A DNA stretch of 19,670 nucleotides, taken from JBNLBT01 sp050303435. GTDB taxonomy: Bacteria; Pseudomonadota; Gammaproteobacteria; Xanthomonadales; Marinicellaceae. Below are positions 1 through 8,520 of this stretch, piece by piece. A program made the translations under genes and the position numbers. The notes under the pieces were generated by a model. It was not told where the DNA came from, did no database searches, and saw nothing but the letters and a program-made list of their open reading frames with translations. The stretch spans positions 1-19,670 of the forward strand of contig JBNLBT010000064.1 of NCBI GenBank assembly GCA_050303435.1. Reading direction: 5' to 3'. How positions within the stretch are numbered: position 1 is the first letter of the stretch; every line of letters starts with the position of its first letter.

Positions 1-2633
1 GCTTGCTGCAGGGGCTGGCCATCGCTGTCGGTCACGCGGCCCTGCAGGCTCGCCACTGGCTGAAAATCAAGATTTAGAGTCATGCTGCCGTTGTACGAGG
101 GCGTGATGTCGTCAGGGCTCACCGCATCGCAACTCTCTGCATAACACCAATGACCGTCGTGTATATAGGTGAAATGTCCATCCATTGTTGCTTGCAAAGC
201 AAAGGGATGCACCGTGGGAATGATCCAGTCTTCGATGCTATTCGAGCCGCCAGTGCTGGCGATGGTGTGACCGTATTCATTTAATGCCAGCAATCCAATC
301 GAGTGAGATCCACTGCCTGTCTGCGAAGTGAAGTTCACATTCATGCGCATGAATTCATCCACGTGCATGCCTTGAAATACTTCGTCTTCCATCTCAAGGG
401 CAATGGAGGTGGCGCCGGTGAAATCCAGGCATTGCGAGTTGCAATGCAATCCGCCCAGAACCTGAGGAATGTGCGGGCCACTCGACCCCCTGAAAACCAG
501 ATGGTACTCTCCGGGGTACACATACAAATCCGCACTGCCGTCAATGCGTATGCTGGCTTGATCGGAAGGAAACCGAGGGTCTTCAGTCCGGTGCAGGGTC
601 ACTGAGCCTGAATCCACCAGTTCCGAACCGTTCGAATACATGTTGACGTGAACATTCGCCAAGCGTGGTACCTGCACGAAATCGTGGTTGACCAGATCCA
701 TTGAAGGTGCGATGGACAACACCGTCAAATTCTCCACATCCACCGGATGGCAGTTTTCCTGCTGACACACGTGCTGACCGTAGAACACCACCGGATGTCG
801 ATCATCGATTGCAAACAGTGCATAGTCCCCCGCTTCAATCTGGTCAATGGTGTAATACCCCTCGGCATCGGTGTGGGTGGAATAATAGTAAGTGTAAGAA
901 TCCACATCCGGTATACCAAGATAGATTGACACTGGACCGGGTAAGGTGCCATTGACGTCCAAATATCGGCCTGAAACGCTTGACCGGTCTGGGAGGGTGA
1001 TTTGCAGTCCCGAGAAATGTTCATTGTATTCCAGTTCAATCACGCGCCCTTCCAGCACATTGCACTCACCGCGGGTGCATGGCACATCGGGGTATACAAT
1101 GGATTGATGTGAACCACTGCGGATATAAATGGTGAATCGATCGGCACCCAGTGCCGGAAAGCTGAATTGTCCGTTGACATCGGAAAATGTCACCGCAACA
1201 AACTGGTTGCTCTGATTGTACAAATTCAATTGTTGATTTTCCAACGGCACACCGGCGTTATCCTGCACCACGCCTGAAATTGACCCGCCGGCCTCGTGTT
1301 TGAGCACGACATCGGTGATGTCGTCGCGCACGTCGTGATTAAGAATGTGCTGATCTCCAAACACGCAATGCACCACCGAGGGGCCGTTGCAGTTGATGTC
1401 ATCGTACATCGCCGCCACATGGTGGTCCGCCTGGCTGACAATGAAGTAATCGTCGCTGGTCAATCCTTGGGAAGCCCAATGACCGCCGGCATCAATGCGT
1501 TCATCGTCAATCACATCGACGATGGTGTTGCTGTACCATCGGTAGACGAGTATTTTTGGGTCTTCAGTCGCCGATATGGGCACGGCGCTGAATTCATCAA
1601 TGATCTGCCCACTGATTTTTGCATGCGGTTCCAACATCGCATCATCCAATTCAATCAGCTCATCCGATTCGGACACAGTGACGGGCGTTGCCAGCGACAG
1701 ATCGCACGGTGCATCAACACATTGCTGCCCATTGTACATGCCATCGATGTAGCCCGATTTATAAAATCTGATGCGGAAATCACCTGCATACGGCGCCATC
1801 AACTCATAATGACCGTCCACCAGCGATCCATTGTATCTGCCCACGCGCAGCAAATCTTCGTCGTAAAGTTCAACGTGTACTCCCTGCAAAGGTTCTGCGG
1901 TGTCCATATGCCTGACTGTGCCCGAAAGCACGGGCCGTTTGCTGACCAGAAAATCAATGCCATTGACGGTCTGTCCATTGCTGACCTGCACCAGGGTGGC
2001 GTCCTCCAAAGCACAGCCTAGCCCCAATGACCCCGGACAATCTATGCCGTCATAAACCTGAGTGATGTAACGACTGGACTGGGAGCCGTGCCCACCGGCC
2101 AGCACGATGTAGTCACCGTCTGGCAGACCTGAAAACAAATAACCGCTGCCATACACTTCATACGTCAATGCCAGATGGTTGCCCAAAGCGTCAAACAGTT
2201 GAACTTTGATGGATAGGGGCGCTTGACCCGTTTCGGCGTCCAGCACATGTCCACCAATGGCGCCCGTCGCGCCAGTACCCAACATTTCACGTTGTACGGC
2301 ACGCGCAGGCGACACGTCGCGCAAGGAATGGCCGTTGCCCACAAGCAGCAGGCGCAGGCGATGATGCAAGGCGTTGCCGCGTTCGCGCAAAGCCGGTGTG
2401 ATGTCCGACATGGCCTTGAGCTGCATCAAGCCCGCATCGCTTTCAGCCAGACGTTGCCAAAGTGTTTGATCCAAGCGATCGCCCAGACCCTGTTCAACAA
2501 CACCCTCTATGGCGCTCACCTGCGCTGAAACATCGTCCAACCAGTCATCCAGCGAATTGGCCTGCGCATTGAATTGAACCGCAGCAATCAGGGCGACAAG
2601 AAAGACACATCTCAGCTGCTCAATATGTTTCAT
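1..2633 (-). CDS. Exported giant protein of carboxypeptidase-regulatory-like repeats (3' end beyond window)
   Basis: An uninterrupted minus-strand reading frame runs from the ATG at 2633 to the left edge: 877 codons and no stop, so the C-terminus is missing. The first 25 residues are a signal peptide (hydrophobic FLVALIAAV, cleavage after AQA). Residues about 26-125 are polar and probably helical. After that, beta-sandwich repeats of about 100 residues follow (GxVxDxxTGxPL...V.LYD..G, D.DGxYxF..LPxGxY). Each ends in an aromatic-x-x-x-x-Cys signature with a second Cys 4-9 residues on, for example VYDGIDCPGSLGLGC and VYPDVPCTRGEC. Seven such Cys pairs lie in the window and an eighth repeat begins at the edge. 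The architecture matches the carboxypeptidase regulatory-like (CarboxypepD_reg, Cna-B-like) superfamily, usually structural domains of secreted or surface proteins. The neighbour 112 bp upstream is a paralogue, probably co-transcribed. The start is supported by AGGAG six bases upstream. Ligand and function are unknown. Confidence 0.9.
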   Translation of the reverse strand, partial: MKHIEQLRCVFLVALIAAVQFNAQANSLDDWLDDVSAQVSAIEGVVEQGLGDRLDQTLWQRLAESDAGLMQLKAMSDITPALRERGNALHHRLRLLLVGNGHSLRDVSPARAVQREMLGTGATGAIGGHVLDAETGQAPLSIKVQLFDALGNHLALTYEVYGSGYLFSGLPDGDYIVLAGGHGSQSSRYITQVYDGIDCPGSLGLGCALEDATLVQVSNGQTVNGIDFLVSKRPVLSGTVRHMDTAEPLQGVHVELYDEDLLRVGRYNGSLVDGHYELMAPYAGDFRIRFYKSGYIDGMYNGQQCVDAPCDLSLATPVTVSESDELIELDDAMLEPHAKISGQIIDEFSAVPISATEDPKILVYRWYSNTIVDVIDDERIDAGGHWASQGLTSDDYFIVSQADHHVAAMYDDINCNGPSVVHCVFGDQHILNHDVRDDITDVVLKHEAGGSISGVVQDNAGVPLENQQLNLYNQSNQFVAVTFSDVNGQFSFPALGADRFTIYIRSGSHQSIVYPDVPCTRGECNVLEGRVIELEYNEHFSGLQITLPDRSSVSGRYLDVNGTLPGPVSIYLGIPDVDSYTYYYSTHTDAEGYYTIDQIEAGDYALFAIDDRHPVVFYGQHVCQQENCHPVDVENLTVLSIAPSMDLVNHDFVQVPRLANVHVNMYSNGSELVDSGSVTLHRTEDPRFPSDQASIRIDGSADLYVYPGEYHLVFRGSSGPHIPQVLGGLHCNSQCLDFTGATSIALEMEDEVFQGMHVDEFMRMNVNFTSQTGSGSHSIGLLALNEYGHTIASTGGSNSIEDWIIPTVHPFALQATMDGHFTYIHDGHWCYAESCDAVSPDDITPSYNGSMTLNLDFQPVASLQGRVTDSDGQPLQQ

Positions 2634-2639
2634 GAATAC

Positions 2640-2644
2640 TCCTC
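2640..2644 (-). promoter_or_regulatory. Shine-Dalgarno site of the left-edge repeat protein
   Basis: On the minus strand GTGAGGAGTATTC directly precedes the ATG at 2633. AGGAG sits six bases upstream, near-ideal spacing, and it fixes the start codon of the gene that runs off the left edge. Confidence 0.75.
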
Positions 2645-2645
2645 A

Positions 2646-2661
2646 CGCTGAAACCTCAGCG
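2646..2661 (-). repeat. Perfect inverted repeat next to the ribosome-binding site (hairpin CGCTGA-GGTT-TCAGCG)
   Basis: In the 112-bp gap between the two repeat-protein genes the mRNA-sense strand reads CGCTGAGGTTTCAGCG: a 6-bp perfect stem with a 4-base GGTT loop. It ends two bases before the AGGAG ribosome-binding site. There is no U-tract, so it is not a terminator. It could mask or expose the ribosome-binding site or mark an intercistronic processing site. The repeat is directly visible; the function is a guess. Confidence 0.45.
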
Positions 2662-2745
2662 AACAGCCATCATTGCACACACAGTGGGCAACAACGCTCA
2701 TGACATCATTGGGTTCAATTAATTCTCTCACAATCGTCCACTGCA

Positions 2746-5700
2746 TCATTCAAATCCATTGGCAAACAACAAATCATCCAGTTCGAAGTCTGCGCGCAAG
2801 GCTTCGGTCAGATTCGAGGTGCGCTCAAGCAGTTGTCCCTGGGTCACATCGCACTGCCCGGCAATCGCCGGGCCTTGCGGGCACGGGATGTCATCATAGA
2901 CTTCGTTGACATTGCCTAAATGTTCAGGCACATCGGTGGCCACATGGTATTGACCCACCGGCACCTTCAGGGCATAGCCGCCCACTGAATTGGTGGTGGT
3001 CATGGCCCGGTGCGAGCCATCCATATTGAACACATCAATGTTGACGTCAGAAATGCCCTGCACACCCCCCGAATAGCTCACCAGCCCACTGATGCCTGTG
3101 ATCATGTCAAGACTCAAAGTCAGTTCACTGTCCTGACCCGCTGTCAGCGTCAGCAACGCCAATGTTTCATCACAGGTTTGCGGCGCCGGTGTGCTGCAAA
3201 ATGCGTTGGGATATCCGGTCCTGCGGTGATCAAAGTCTATGGGCACAGCGGTCAAATAATAATCACCTGGATACAGATATTTGACTTCAGCCGAGGTGAC
3301 ATACTCCGTGCTCGAATGCAGCACTTCATTTTCATCGTAGATGCGAAGTTTGGCCTGCAAAGGCACCTGCGTGAATGTTTCAATCATTTGAATGCTCAGC
3401 TTGGGTCGGGGTGTTAACAGCAGATCAATGGCGTCATTGAACTGACCACCGATGGCCGCCAGCGGCAACATCTGATACGGCGCACAGCCCACACCGACAC
3501 CCCCCGCACACAGCACATCGGGGTAAGCCTCGGTGAAGAAATGTCCAAATTTGTCTTCCTCCAACACAACGTGGTATCGATCGTCTTCATTCAAAGCATG
3601 GAAGTAATATCTGCCGTCAACGCCCGATTCCGTGCTTTGAACAAATTGCCCGCTTTCGTTGATCAGTCGCAATTTCACACCCGATGCCGGCAACTGAGTG
3701 ACTTCATCCCGCACCTGTCCACCGATTGCTCCGCCGGACTGCAGCACAAAATCATCCAGCACCAATTCTTGCCCATTGACCACTTCTACAAACTGGGACT
3801 GTCCCAGACATTCATTGATGCTCAAATTTCGACAGGCCACATTTGGGTAGGCAGAATCGTAGGTGTCATCGGGTGCCAGCACGCCATAGAAGCCGGCGGA
3901 AAGCAGCAGCGAAGCGTTGCCCTCCTCGTCTGTGGTGACATTGGCCACACCGAGCCCGGTGTCTGCGCGGTAAAAGAACAGCATGCGATCGCTGGCCACA
4001 TCTCCGGTGAACCAATGCACCGGCTGAAACGTCAGTCGGCCCTTTTCCAGCATGTGAATATCGAACCCTGAGAGATCATCTCCGATGACCACGTCAATGG
4101 TCTGACCCACGTTGTTCACGGTGCATGGATTTGGACATGGGACATCCCCATAACTCATGGATTCCAGTGCGGTTGTGCCGCGCGCAAGGATGCGATACGC
4201 GCCGGGTTCGAGTCCAACAAAATTGAACTGGCCTGCGTTGTTGGTGCGCACCGACAGGTTCACCGGCCCGCTCAAATCCACCCAATGGTTTTGCAGAGGC
4301 TGGCCATCCGGTGTGTAGACCGTGCCACTCAATGCCGCCAGCGCGTTCATGTTCACCGACAGCGACATCTGAGCATTCAGACTCGGCACTATTGGCGTGG
4401 CATCGCCCAGATCACAGGCACTGTCTTGACAATGAATGTCATCAAACATGTACGAATATAATCCTGCAAATACATATTTGAGCTTGAACGGCTGATCGGT
4501 TTTGACGTACAGACTGTAGTTGCCCCTGACCTCAGCACTTTGAGCCAATTGATCATTGACCCAAACCTGGGCATCCACAAAATTATTGCTGGATGAGTTG
4601 GCATCCAGAAAACCGGTGATTTCAAAGAAATGATCCAGGGAAAATAGTATCGCCGTGTCGTCGCCAAACTGCAGCGAAATGGGCGCGGCGTCATTGACAT
4701 CACAAGCGACGAAGCAATTGCCTGCTCCATATAAATGCGTGACGTGACGAAAACCCTGATCAAACATCAGGCGATAGTCGCCTGGCGGCAATTTCAACAG
4801 CAAATGCGAAGCCTGATTGACTGCCTGGCTGTGCACAACTTCGCCCGCACCATCCACGGCCGTGAACACGCCGGAAATCGGCCGGCCGGCGTTGGAATCG
4901 AATTCAATATCGATGCGAGCCAATTCAGGCAGGGTGAAATCAATGGCTGGTGGATTCGGGTTGGTGTCAACCAAAAGAGGCGTGGCCAGCGGTAAACAGC
5001 TCAGAAACGTGTCGGTGCAAATCAAACCGTCATAAAATTCCGTCAGGTGATCTGTTTTGCTTGCCCGCAAACGATAGGTTCCGGGCTTGACGTGGGCCAG
5101 CTCGTAGTGTCCCTGATCGTCTGTAACAGCGGTCTTGAGCAGCCACGTTTCACCGTCCAGGTACAGGTTCACATTGGCATTCTCCACCGGATTGCCCAGG
5201 CTGTCTCGCACTGTACCGTGCAGAGCCGGCAGTGTGGTTAAATGGAAGTCAATGTTTGCTACATCCGTGTCCGGCGGTATCACAATGACGTCCCCCTGGG
5301 TCAAATCGCACGCATCATTGCCGCACATGATGCCGTCGTACAATTGGGTGTGGTACTGATCACTGGTGGCAACTGCATACACATCGCCGGGCACAACAAA
5401 TATCGAATAACTGCCGTCCGCCCCAATCCTTCTCTGATTGGTGATCTCTTCTCCGTTCAAGTCAAATAGCTGCACGTGGGTGTTGGTGGCTGGTCCGTCC
5501 ACAGGCTGTCCGAGTTCATCATATACAATACCCGTCAGGCGATGGCCCTTTTTAAAACGCAAATTGATGCCCTCAGTGTTTTGCATGGCGTCGTGATGCA
5601 CCACCTTTTCACCCCGGTTAAAGCACATATCAACGTTGTAATTGCCACAGGCCACACCATCATGAATGGCAGAGAAATATCCCCCGGCCATGGTCACCAC

Positions 5701-6855
5701 AAGATATGAACCGCTGTTCACGGGTTCAGTTTCCCAAGCGCCGTTGGCGTCCAGCATGGCATGGGAAATGAATTTTACAAAATCATGGGTTTGCGCATCA
5801 AACAACGCCATGATCAGAAAATTCTGCAACGGATTGCCGGTGTCCATTTCAAGCATGGTACCGGAGATCGTGCCTTTGTAACGCAAACTCACGTCGCCAA
5901 CTGAAATCACATCGTGGGGTTCTCCACTCAGGGGCGTGGCCGCTGAAAAATCACACGGTTCGCTCAAACAAATGACGTCGTTGTACACTTCGGTGAAATA
6001 TTCACTGTCTCTGAATGAGAGATGGTAACGACCACCAACATCAACCGAGAACTGAAATTCACCGTTGCCATTGGTGCTGTGTCCTGCCACTTCTTGTAAA
6101 TCCGCATCGTGCAATCTGACCCAGACGCGATTGATGGGCGAGCCGTCCAACTCCGAAATCACGCGCCCTTCAATGATCATGCGGTGACTGAGTTCGAAAT
6201 CAATGTCTTGCAAATGCCCATTGGCTGGCACCACCACGGACTGGCCGTCGCCGGGCAGACAACCGTAGCCGTAGCCCCGGGGACATGGCACATCCTGATA
6301 CAGCTGGATCGTGTACTGACCTGTGTTTTCCACTGCCATCAGTTCGAGCGGCTCTTCAGCCGGCACCTGCAAGAAAAAAAACGCCCCTGAGTCATCCGTT
6401 GTGTCCTGTTTAATCAGATCTCCCGCGGCGTTGTACACACGCACATTCACCGAAGTCAGGGGCAGCTGCGTGTCTCCATCCACGACCCGCCCGCTGAGCT
6501 GGCCGTAAAGATCCCACGTCAGAAACTCGGGTGAATGCACCGGATGTGAGGCATCGAACTGATGAATGATCTGTTGCAATTCGTGACGCAGAGAACGGGT
6601 TCGTTGACGCGTCATCTCGGCCGTGTCGGGATCGGCCAGCAGCCTCAGCAAGATGATCTCATCGGATTTCAACTCGTCCACAAATGAATCGGCGACGGAA
6701 TCGATGTATGGACCGTAGGTGTGCCACAGATCAATGGTTTGCTCTATGCGACGCAAACCCTCTTCTTCAATGCCTGCCACCGCAGGGTTGGCCAAACACG
6801 CTGAGGCCAATATGGCGCAGATCACCGCGCGGATGTACAATTTTCTTACTCTCAT
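2746..6855 (-). CDS. Exported 1369-aa protein with twelve cysteine-paired carboxypeptidase-regulatory-like repeats and a terminal FANGFE tail
   Basis: Residues 1-27 form a signal peptide (basic start, VICAILASACLA, cleavage after AVA). Residues 28 to about 110 are helical and resemble the same region of the downstream paralogue (L..SD..LL.L...D....R.R...L.H.L). From about residue 118 there are twelve repeats of about 100 residues. Each opens with a G.V.D....PL..V.V.LY strand pattern and closes with Y-x-x-x-x-C...C: LYQDVPCPRGYGYGC at 186-200, then YNDVICLSEPC, YDGIMCGNDAC and so on to YDDIPCPQGPAIAGQC. This is the CarboxypepD_reg/Cna-B-like beta-sandwich type seen in surface proteins. The protein ends DDLLFANGFE-stop, a tail shared with the beta-helix proteins to the right. 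There is no transmembrane anchor, LPXTG or autotransporter barrel. A GAGAGA lies 10-15 bases before the ATG. It heads a probable two-gene operon. An enzymatic role is unlikely, since no catalytic motif is visible; an adhesive or structural surface role is inferred. Confidence 0.93.
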   Translation of the reverse strand: MRVRKLYIRAVICAILASACLANPAVAGIEEEGLRRIEQTIDLWHTYGPYIDSVADSFVDELKSDEIILLRLLADPDTAEMTRQRTRSLRHELQQIIHQFDASHPVHSPEFLTWDLYGQLSGRVVDGDTQLPLTSVNVRVYNAAGDLIKQDTTDDSGAFFFLQVPAEEPLELMAVENTGQYTIQLYQDVPCPRGYGYGCLPGDGQSVVVPANGHLQDIDFELSHRMIIEGRVISELDGSPINRVWVRLHDADLQEVAGHSTNGNGEFQFSVDVGGRYHLSFRDSEYFTEVYNDVICLSEPCDFSAATPLSGEPHDVISVGDVSLRYKGTISGTMLEMDTGNPLQNFLIMALFDAQTHDFVKFISHAMLDANGAWETEPVNSGSYLVVTMAGGYFSAIHDGVACGNYNVDMCFNRGEKVVHHDAMQNTEGINLRFKKGHRLTGIVYDELGQPVDGPATNTHVQLFDLNGEEITNQRRIGADGSYSIFVVPGDVYAVATSDQYHTQLYDGIMCGNDACDLTQGDVIVIPPDTDVANIDFHLTTLPALHGTVRDSLGNPVENANVNLYLDGETWLLKTAVTDDQGHYELAHVKPGTYRLRASKTDHLTEFYDGLICTDTFLSCLPLATPLLVDTNPNPPAIDFTLPELARIDIEFDSNAGRPISGVFTAVDGAGEVVHSQAVNQASHLLLKLPPGDYRLMFDQGFRHVTHLYGAGNCFVACDVNDAAPISLQFGDDTAILFSLDHFFEITGFLDANSSSNNFVDAQVWVNDQLAQSAEVRGNYSLYVKTDQPFKLKYVFAGLYSYMFDDIHCQDSACDLGDATPIVPSLNAQMSLSVNMNALAALSGTVYTPDGQPLQNHWVDLSGPVNLSVRTNNAGQFNFVGLEPGAYRILARGTTALESMSYGDVPCPNPCTVNNVGQTIDVVIGDDLSGFDIHMLEKGRLTFQPVHWFTGDVASDRMLFFYRADTGLGVANVTTDEEGNASLLLSAGFYGVLAPDDTYDSAYPNVACRNLSINECLGQSQFVEVVNGQELVLDDFVLQSGGAIGGQVRDEVTQLPASGVKLRLINESGQFVQSTESGVDGRYYFHALNEDDRYHVVLEEDKFGHFFTEAYPDVLCAGGVGVGCAPYQMLPLAAIGGQFNDAIDLLLTPRPKLSIQMIETFTQVPLQAKLRIYDENEVLHSSTEYVTSAEVKYLYPGDYYLTAVPIDFDHRRTGYPNAFCSTPAPQTCDETLALLTLTAGQDSELTLSLDMITGISGLVSYSGGVQGISDVNIDVFNMDGSHRAMTTTNSVGGYALKVPVGQYHVATDVPEHLGNVNEVYDDIPCPQGPAIAGQCDVTQGQLLERTSNLTEALRADFELDDLLFANGFE

Positions 6856-7167
6856 TGCAATTCAAGTCTCTCATTCTGCAGTCTTAACCATGTATTCGCA
6901 TTTCAACAGAAAAACGGGTCAACTGTTTTCACGTCTGTGAGAATTTCGGATGTGCATGAGGTCCAATGATTGACGCCTGAGGTGGCCGGCATTTTCCCGG
7001 TCGTGGTCGTGCCGCAGCCGCTGCTCAATCCAGCCAGAATGCATGTGCATGTCATCGATGGCAGACGATTCTATTCAGAACTCAACGGACGGAAACTACT
7101 CAGGCATTGATGGGTGTGTGCATGCAATATCCAGATTCCCTGCTATTATTTTAGCATGCACAACCGC
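6856..7167. other. Intergenic region upstream of the giant repeat-protein operon
   Basis: This stretch lies between the acyltransferase stop and the start of the 1369-aa gene and holds no credible coding region. It must carry the promoter of the minus-strand repeat-protein operon. The best -35-like sequence is TTGACC on the minus strand (6917-6922), but no convincing -10 lies at normal spacing, so I do not call a promoter. A 9-bp inverted repeat (7117-7162) sits at the acyltransferase end. The phased TGCC repeats found before the beta-helix genes are absent; only one isolated AATGCCTGAG (minus strand, about 7100-7109) is present. Confidence 0.6.
7117..7162. repeat. 9-bp perfect inverted repeat just after the acyltransferase stop
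   Basis: TGTGCATGC (7117-7125) and GCATGCACA (7154-7162) are perfect reverse complements separated by 28 bases, and the right arm begins five bases beyond the acyltransferase stop. Each arm also contains the self-complementary GCATGC. In the transcript a smaller stem TGCTA-AAATAA-TAGCA overlaps the loop side. No T-tract follows on either strand, so a classical terminator is not supported. A 3' stabilising hairpin or a protein site is possible. Confidence 0.5.
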
Positions 7168-8382
7168 TCAGCCAGCGCCTGATTTGTCAACATGTGTGAA
7201 AACGGTGCGCGCCGGGTTCACAGACGCCACGGTCCGCCGCGGTGCCGACCACTTCAACCCAAACAACACCCGCAATGGCCGCACTCTGCGAATCACTTCA
7301 AACAGCAGCGCGCAGCCGGCGAAGGTGATGGCGATGATGGCGAGCGGTTCAAACACCGGGCCCAGCGCCGCCTGTGACAGCGCGTGCATGGCAACGATCA
7401 GAAGGCTTTGATGCAGGATGTAGTATGGGTACACCGCCTCATTCAGGTAGCCCAGCGCGCGCCCGGGTCGATTGAGATGCACCTGCGCATAGCCCAGCAC
7501 CACCAGCAACCAGGCCCAGCGGTTGGCCTGAATAAACAGGTATTCCAGCCACAGCGACCACCCGGTCAATGGCTCGGTGCGAAGTTTGTATTCGGTGTGA
7601 TAGTAATACAGCAACACCAGTGTCGTGATCAAAGCAACAAGGCCCATGATCCGTCGGTGCTGTGTAATCGCCGCCCACAACGGCCGATTCCATGCCATCA
7701 GATAACCGCCGATGAAAAAGGCAAAGCCGCTCCAGATGCGCACGCCTTCGCCGCTTTGCGGGAACACCCACAGCGACAACAGGCTGAATACCATCGCCGG
7801 GATCAACAGCAATCCGATCGCCCCACCCCGGCGGCCCCACAGCCCGCACAGTTGCTGCACCTTGGACCAGTTCAACAGCGGCAACAGCAGCAGCGCCAGC
7901 ATGGAAAACCACCACAACTCGCGAATGAACCACAAATGATTGACGTCCATGTGCGGCAACAGCTCGGCCGGGTACTTCTCGAACCACGGATGACCCAGGT
8001 CAAAAAACGCGCGGTAAAACTCGCCGTACGACACACCGACCAGATCGCCGTTGTAAATCATCTCGCAGTACAGCTGCGGTGGCACAATCACCAGCACACC
8101 AAAAAACAGCGGCAACAGCAGCCGCCAGCTGCGCAGCAGAGCGAAACGATGCAAGGCCACTTTGTGCAGCAAATAGCGCATCGCCACCCCGGCGATCAGA
8201 AACAGCAGCGGCAATCGCCAGCGGTTGACCGCAATCATCAGATTCTGTAAAAAACCGCTTTGGTGCGATGATTTGTAGTGATAGCCCCAATCGGCCACAT
8301 ACAGCATGCCGATGTGGTAAAAAATCAGCAGGCCAAACACCAGCACCCGCAACCAGTCCAGATCCCAACGCCGTTCATTCAT
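7168..8382 (-). CDS. Acyltransferase family 3 integral membrane protein (OpgC-like)
   Basis: This 404-aa polytopic protein begins MNERRWDLDWLRVLVFGLL. The start at 8382 is chosen because the family signature begins here and GGGGAA lies just upstream; the open frame continues another 253 codons upstream, but that part is antisense to the regulator. The first membrane segment holds Arg12 and His23, the R-x10-H pair typical of acyltransferase-3 (PF01757) enzymes. About ten hydrophobic segments follow (for example LPLLFLIAGVAMRYLL, WWFSMLALLLLPLL, LLIVAMHALSQAAL). The family transfers acyl groups (acetyl, succinyl) to sugars, glycans or antibiotics at the inner membrane; members of the OpgC/MdoC type succinylate periplasmic glucans. 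The substrate here is unknown. It is transcribed divergently from a LytTR regulator with 135 bp between the starts, so control by that regulator is plausible but not shown. Confidence 0.88.
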   Translation of the reverse strand: MNERRWDLDWLRVLVFGLLIFYHIGMLYVADWGYHYKSSHQSGFLQNLMIAVNRWRLPLLFLIAGVAMRYLLHKVALHRFALLRSWRLLLPLFFGVLVIVPPQLYCEMIYNGDLVGVSYGEFYRAFFDLGHPWFEKYPAELLPHMDVNHLWFIRELWWFSMLALLLLPLLNWSKVQQLCGLWGRRGGAIGLLLIPAMVFSLLSLWVFPQSGEGVRIWSGFAFFIGGYLMAWNRPLWAAITQHRRIMGLVALITTLVLLYYYHTEYKLRTEPLTGWSLWLEYLFIQANRWAWLLVVLGYAQVHLNRPGRALGYLNEAVYPYYILHQSLLIVAMHALSQAALGPVFEPLAIIAITFAGCALLFEVIRRVRPLRVLFGLKWSAPRRTVASVNPARTVFTHVDKSGAG

Positions 8383-8505
8383 GATTTTTCCCCATGCGTG
8401 ACAATGCGCCCAGCGTAGGCGATGGACGCGTCGATTGCCATGCACATGGGACCGCCCGCCGATCAACGGGGACGAATCGCAGCCCTGCGGTGGCCGGCGA
8501 TGGCC

Positions 8506-8520
8506 TATAATGCGGGCATG
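8506..8520 (+). promoter_or_regulatory. -10 box positioned for a leaderless LytTR transcript
   Basis: A perfect TATAAT (8506-8511) is followed by GCGGGC and then the ATG at 8518. The expected transcription start, 6-8 bases after the box, falls on or next to the A of the ATG. No Shine-Dalgarno sequence precedes the ATG, and no good -35 element lies 16-18 bases upstream. The simplest reading is a leaderless mRNA driven by a strong -10, but TATAAT can occur by chance. Confidence 0.45.

Noticed and set aside
1296..2021. Plus-strand open frame of 241 codons
   Set aside because: Antisense to the open frame of the left-edge repeat protein; its composition is that of a complement of a coding strand, with no domain pattern.
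6856..7167. Phased TGCC repeats upstream of the 1369-aa gene
   Set aside because: Only isolated TGCC copies without 10-bp period are present, so shared regulation of the two protein families is not supported by this motif.
7384..8250. Plus-strand open frame of 288 codons
   Set aside because: Antisense to the acyltransferase; Gln/His/Arg-rich complement of a membrane-protein gene.
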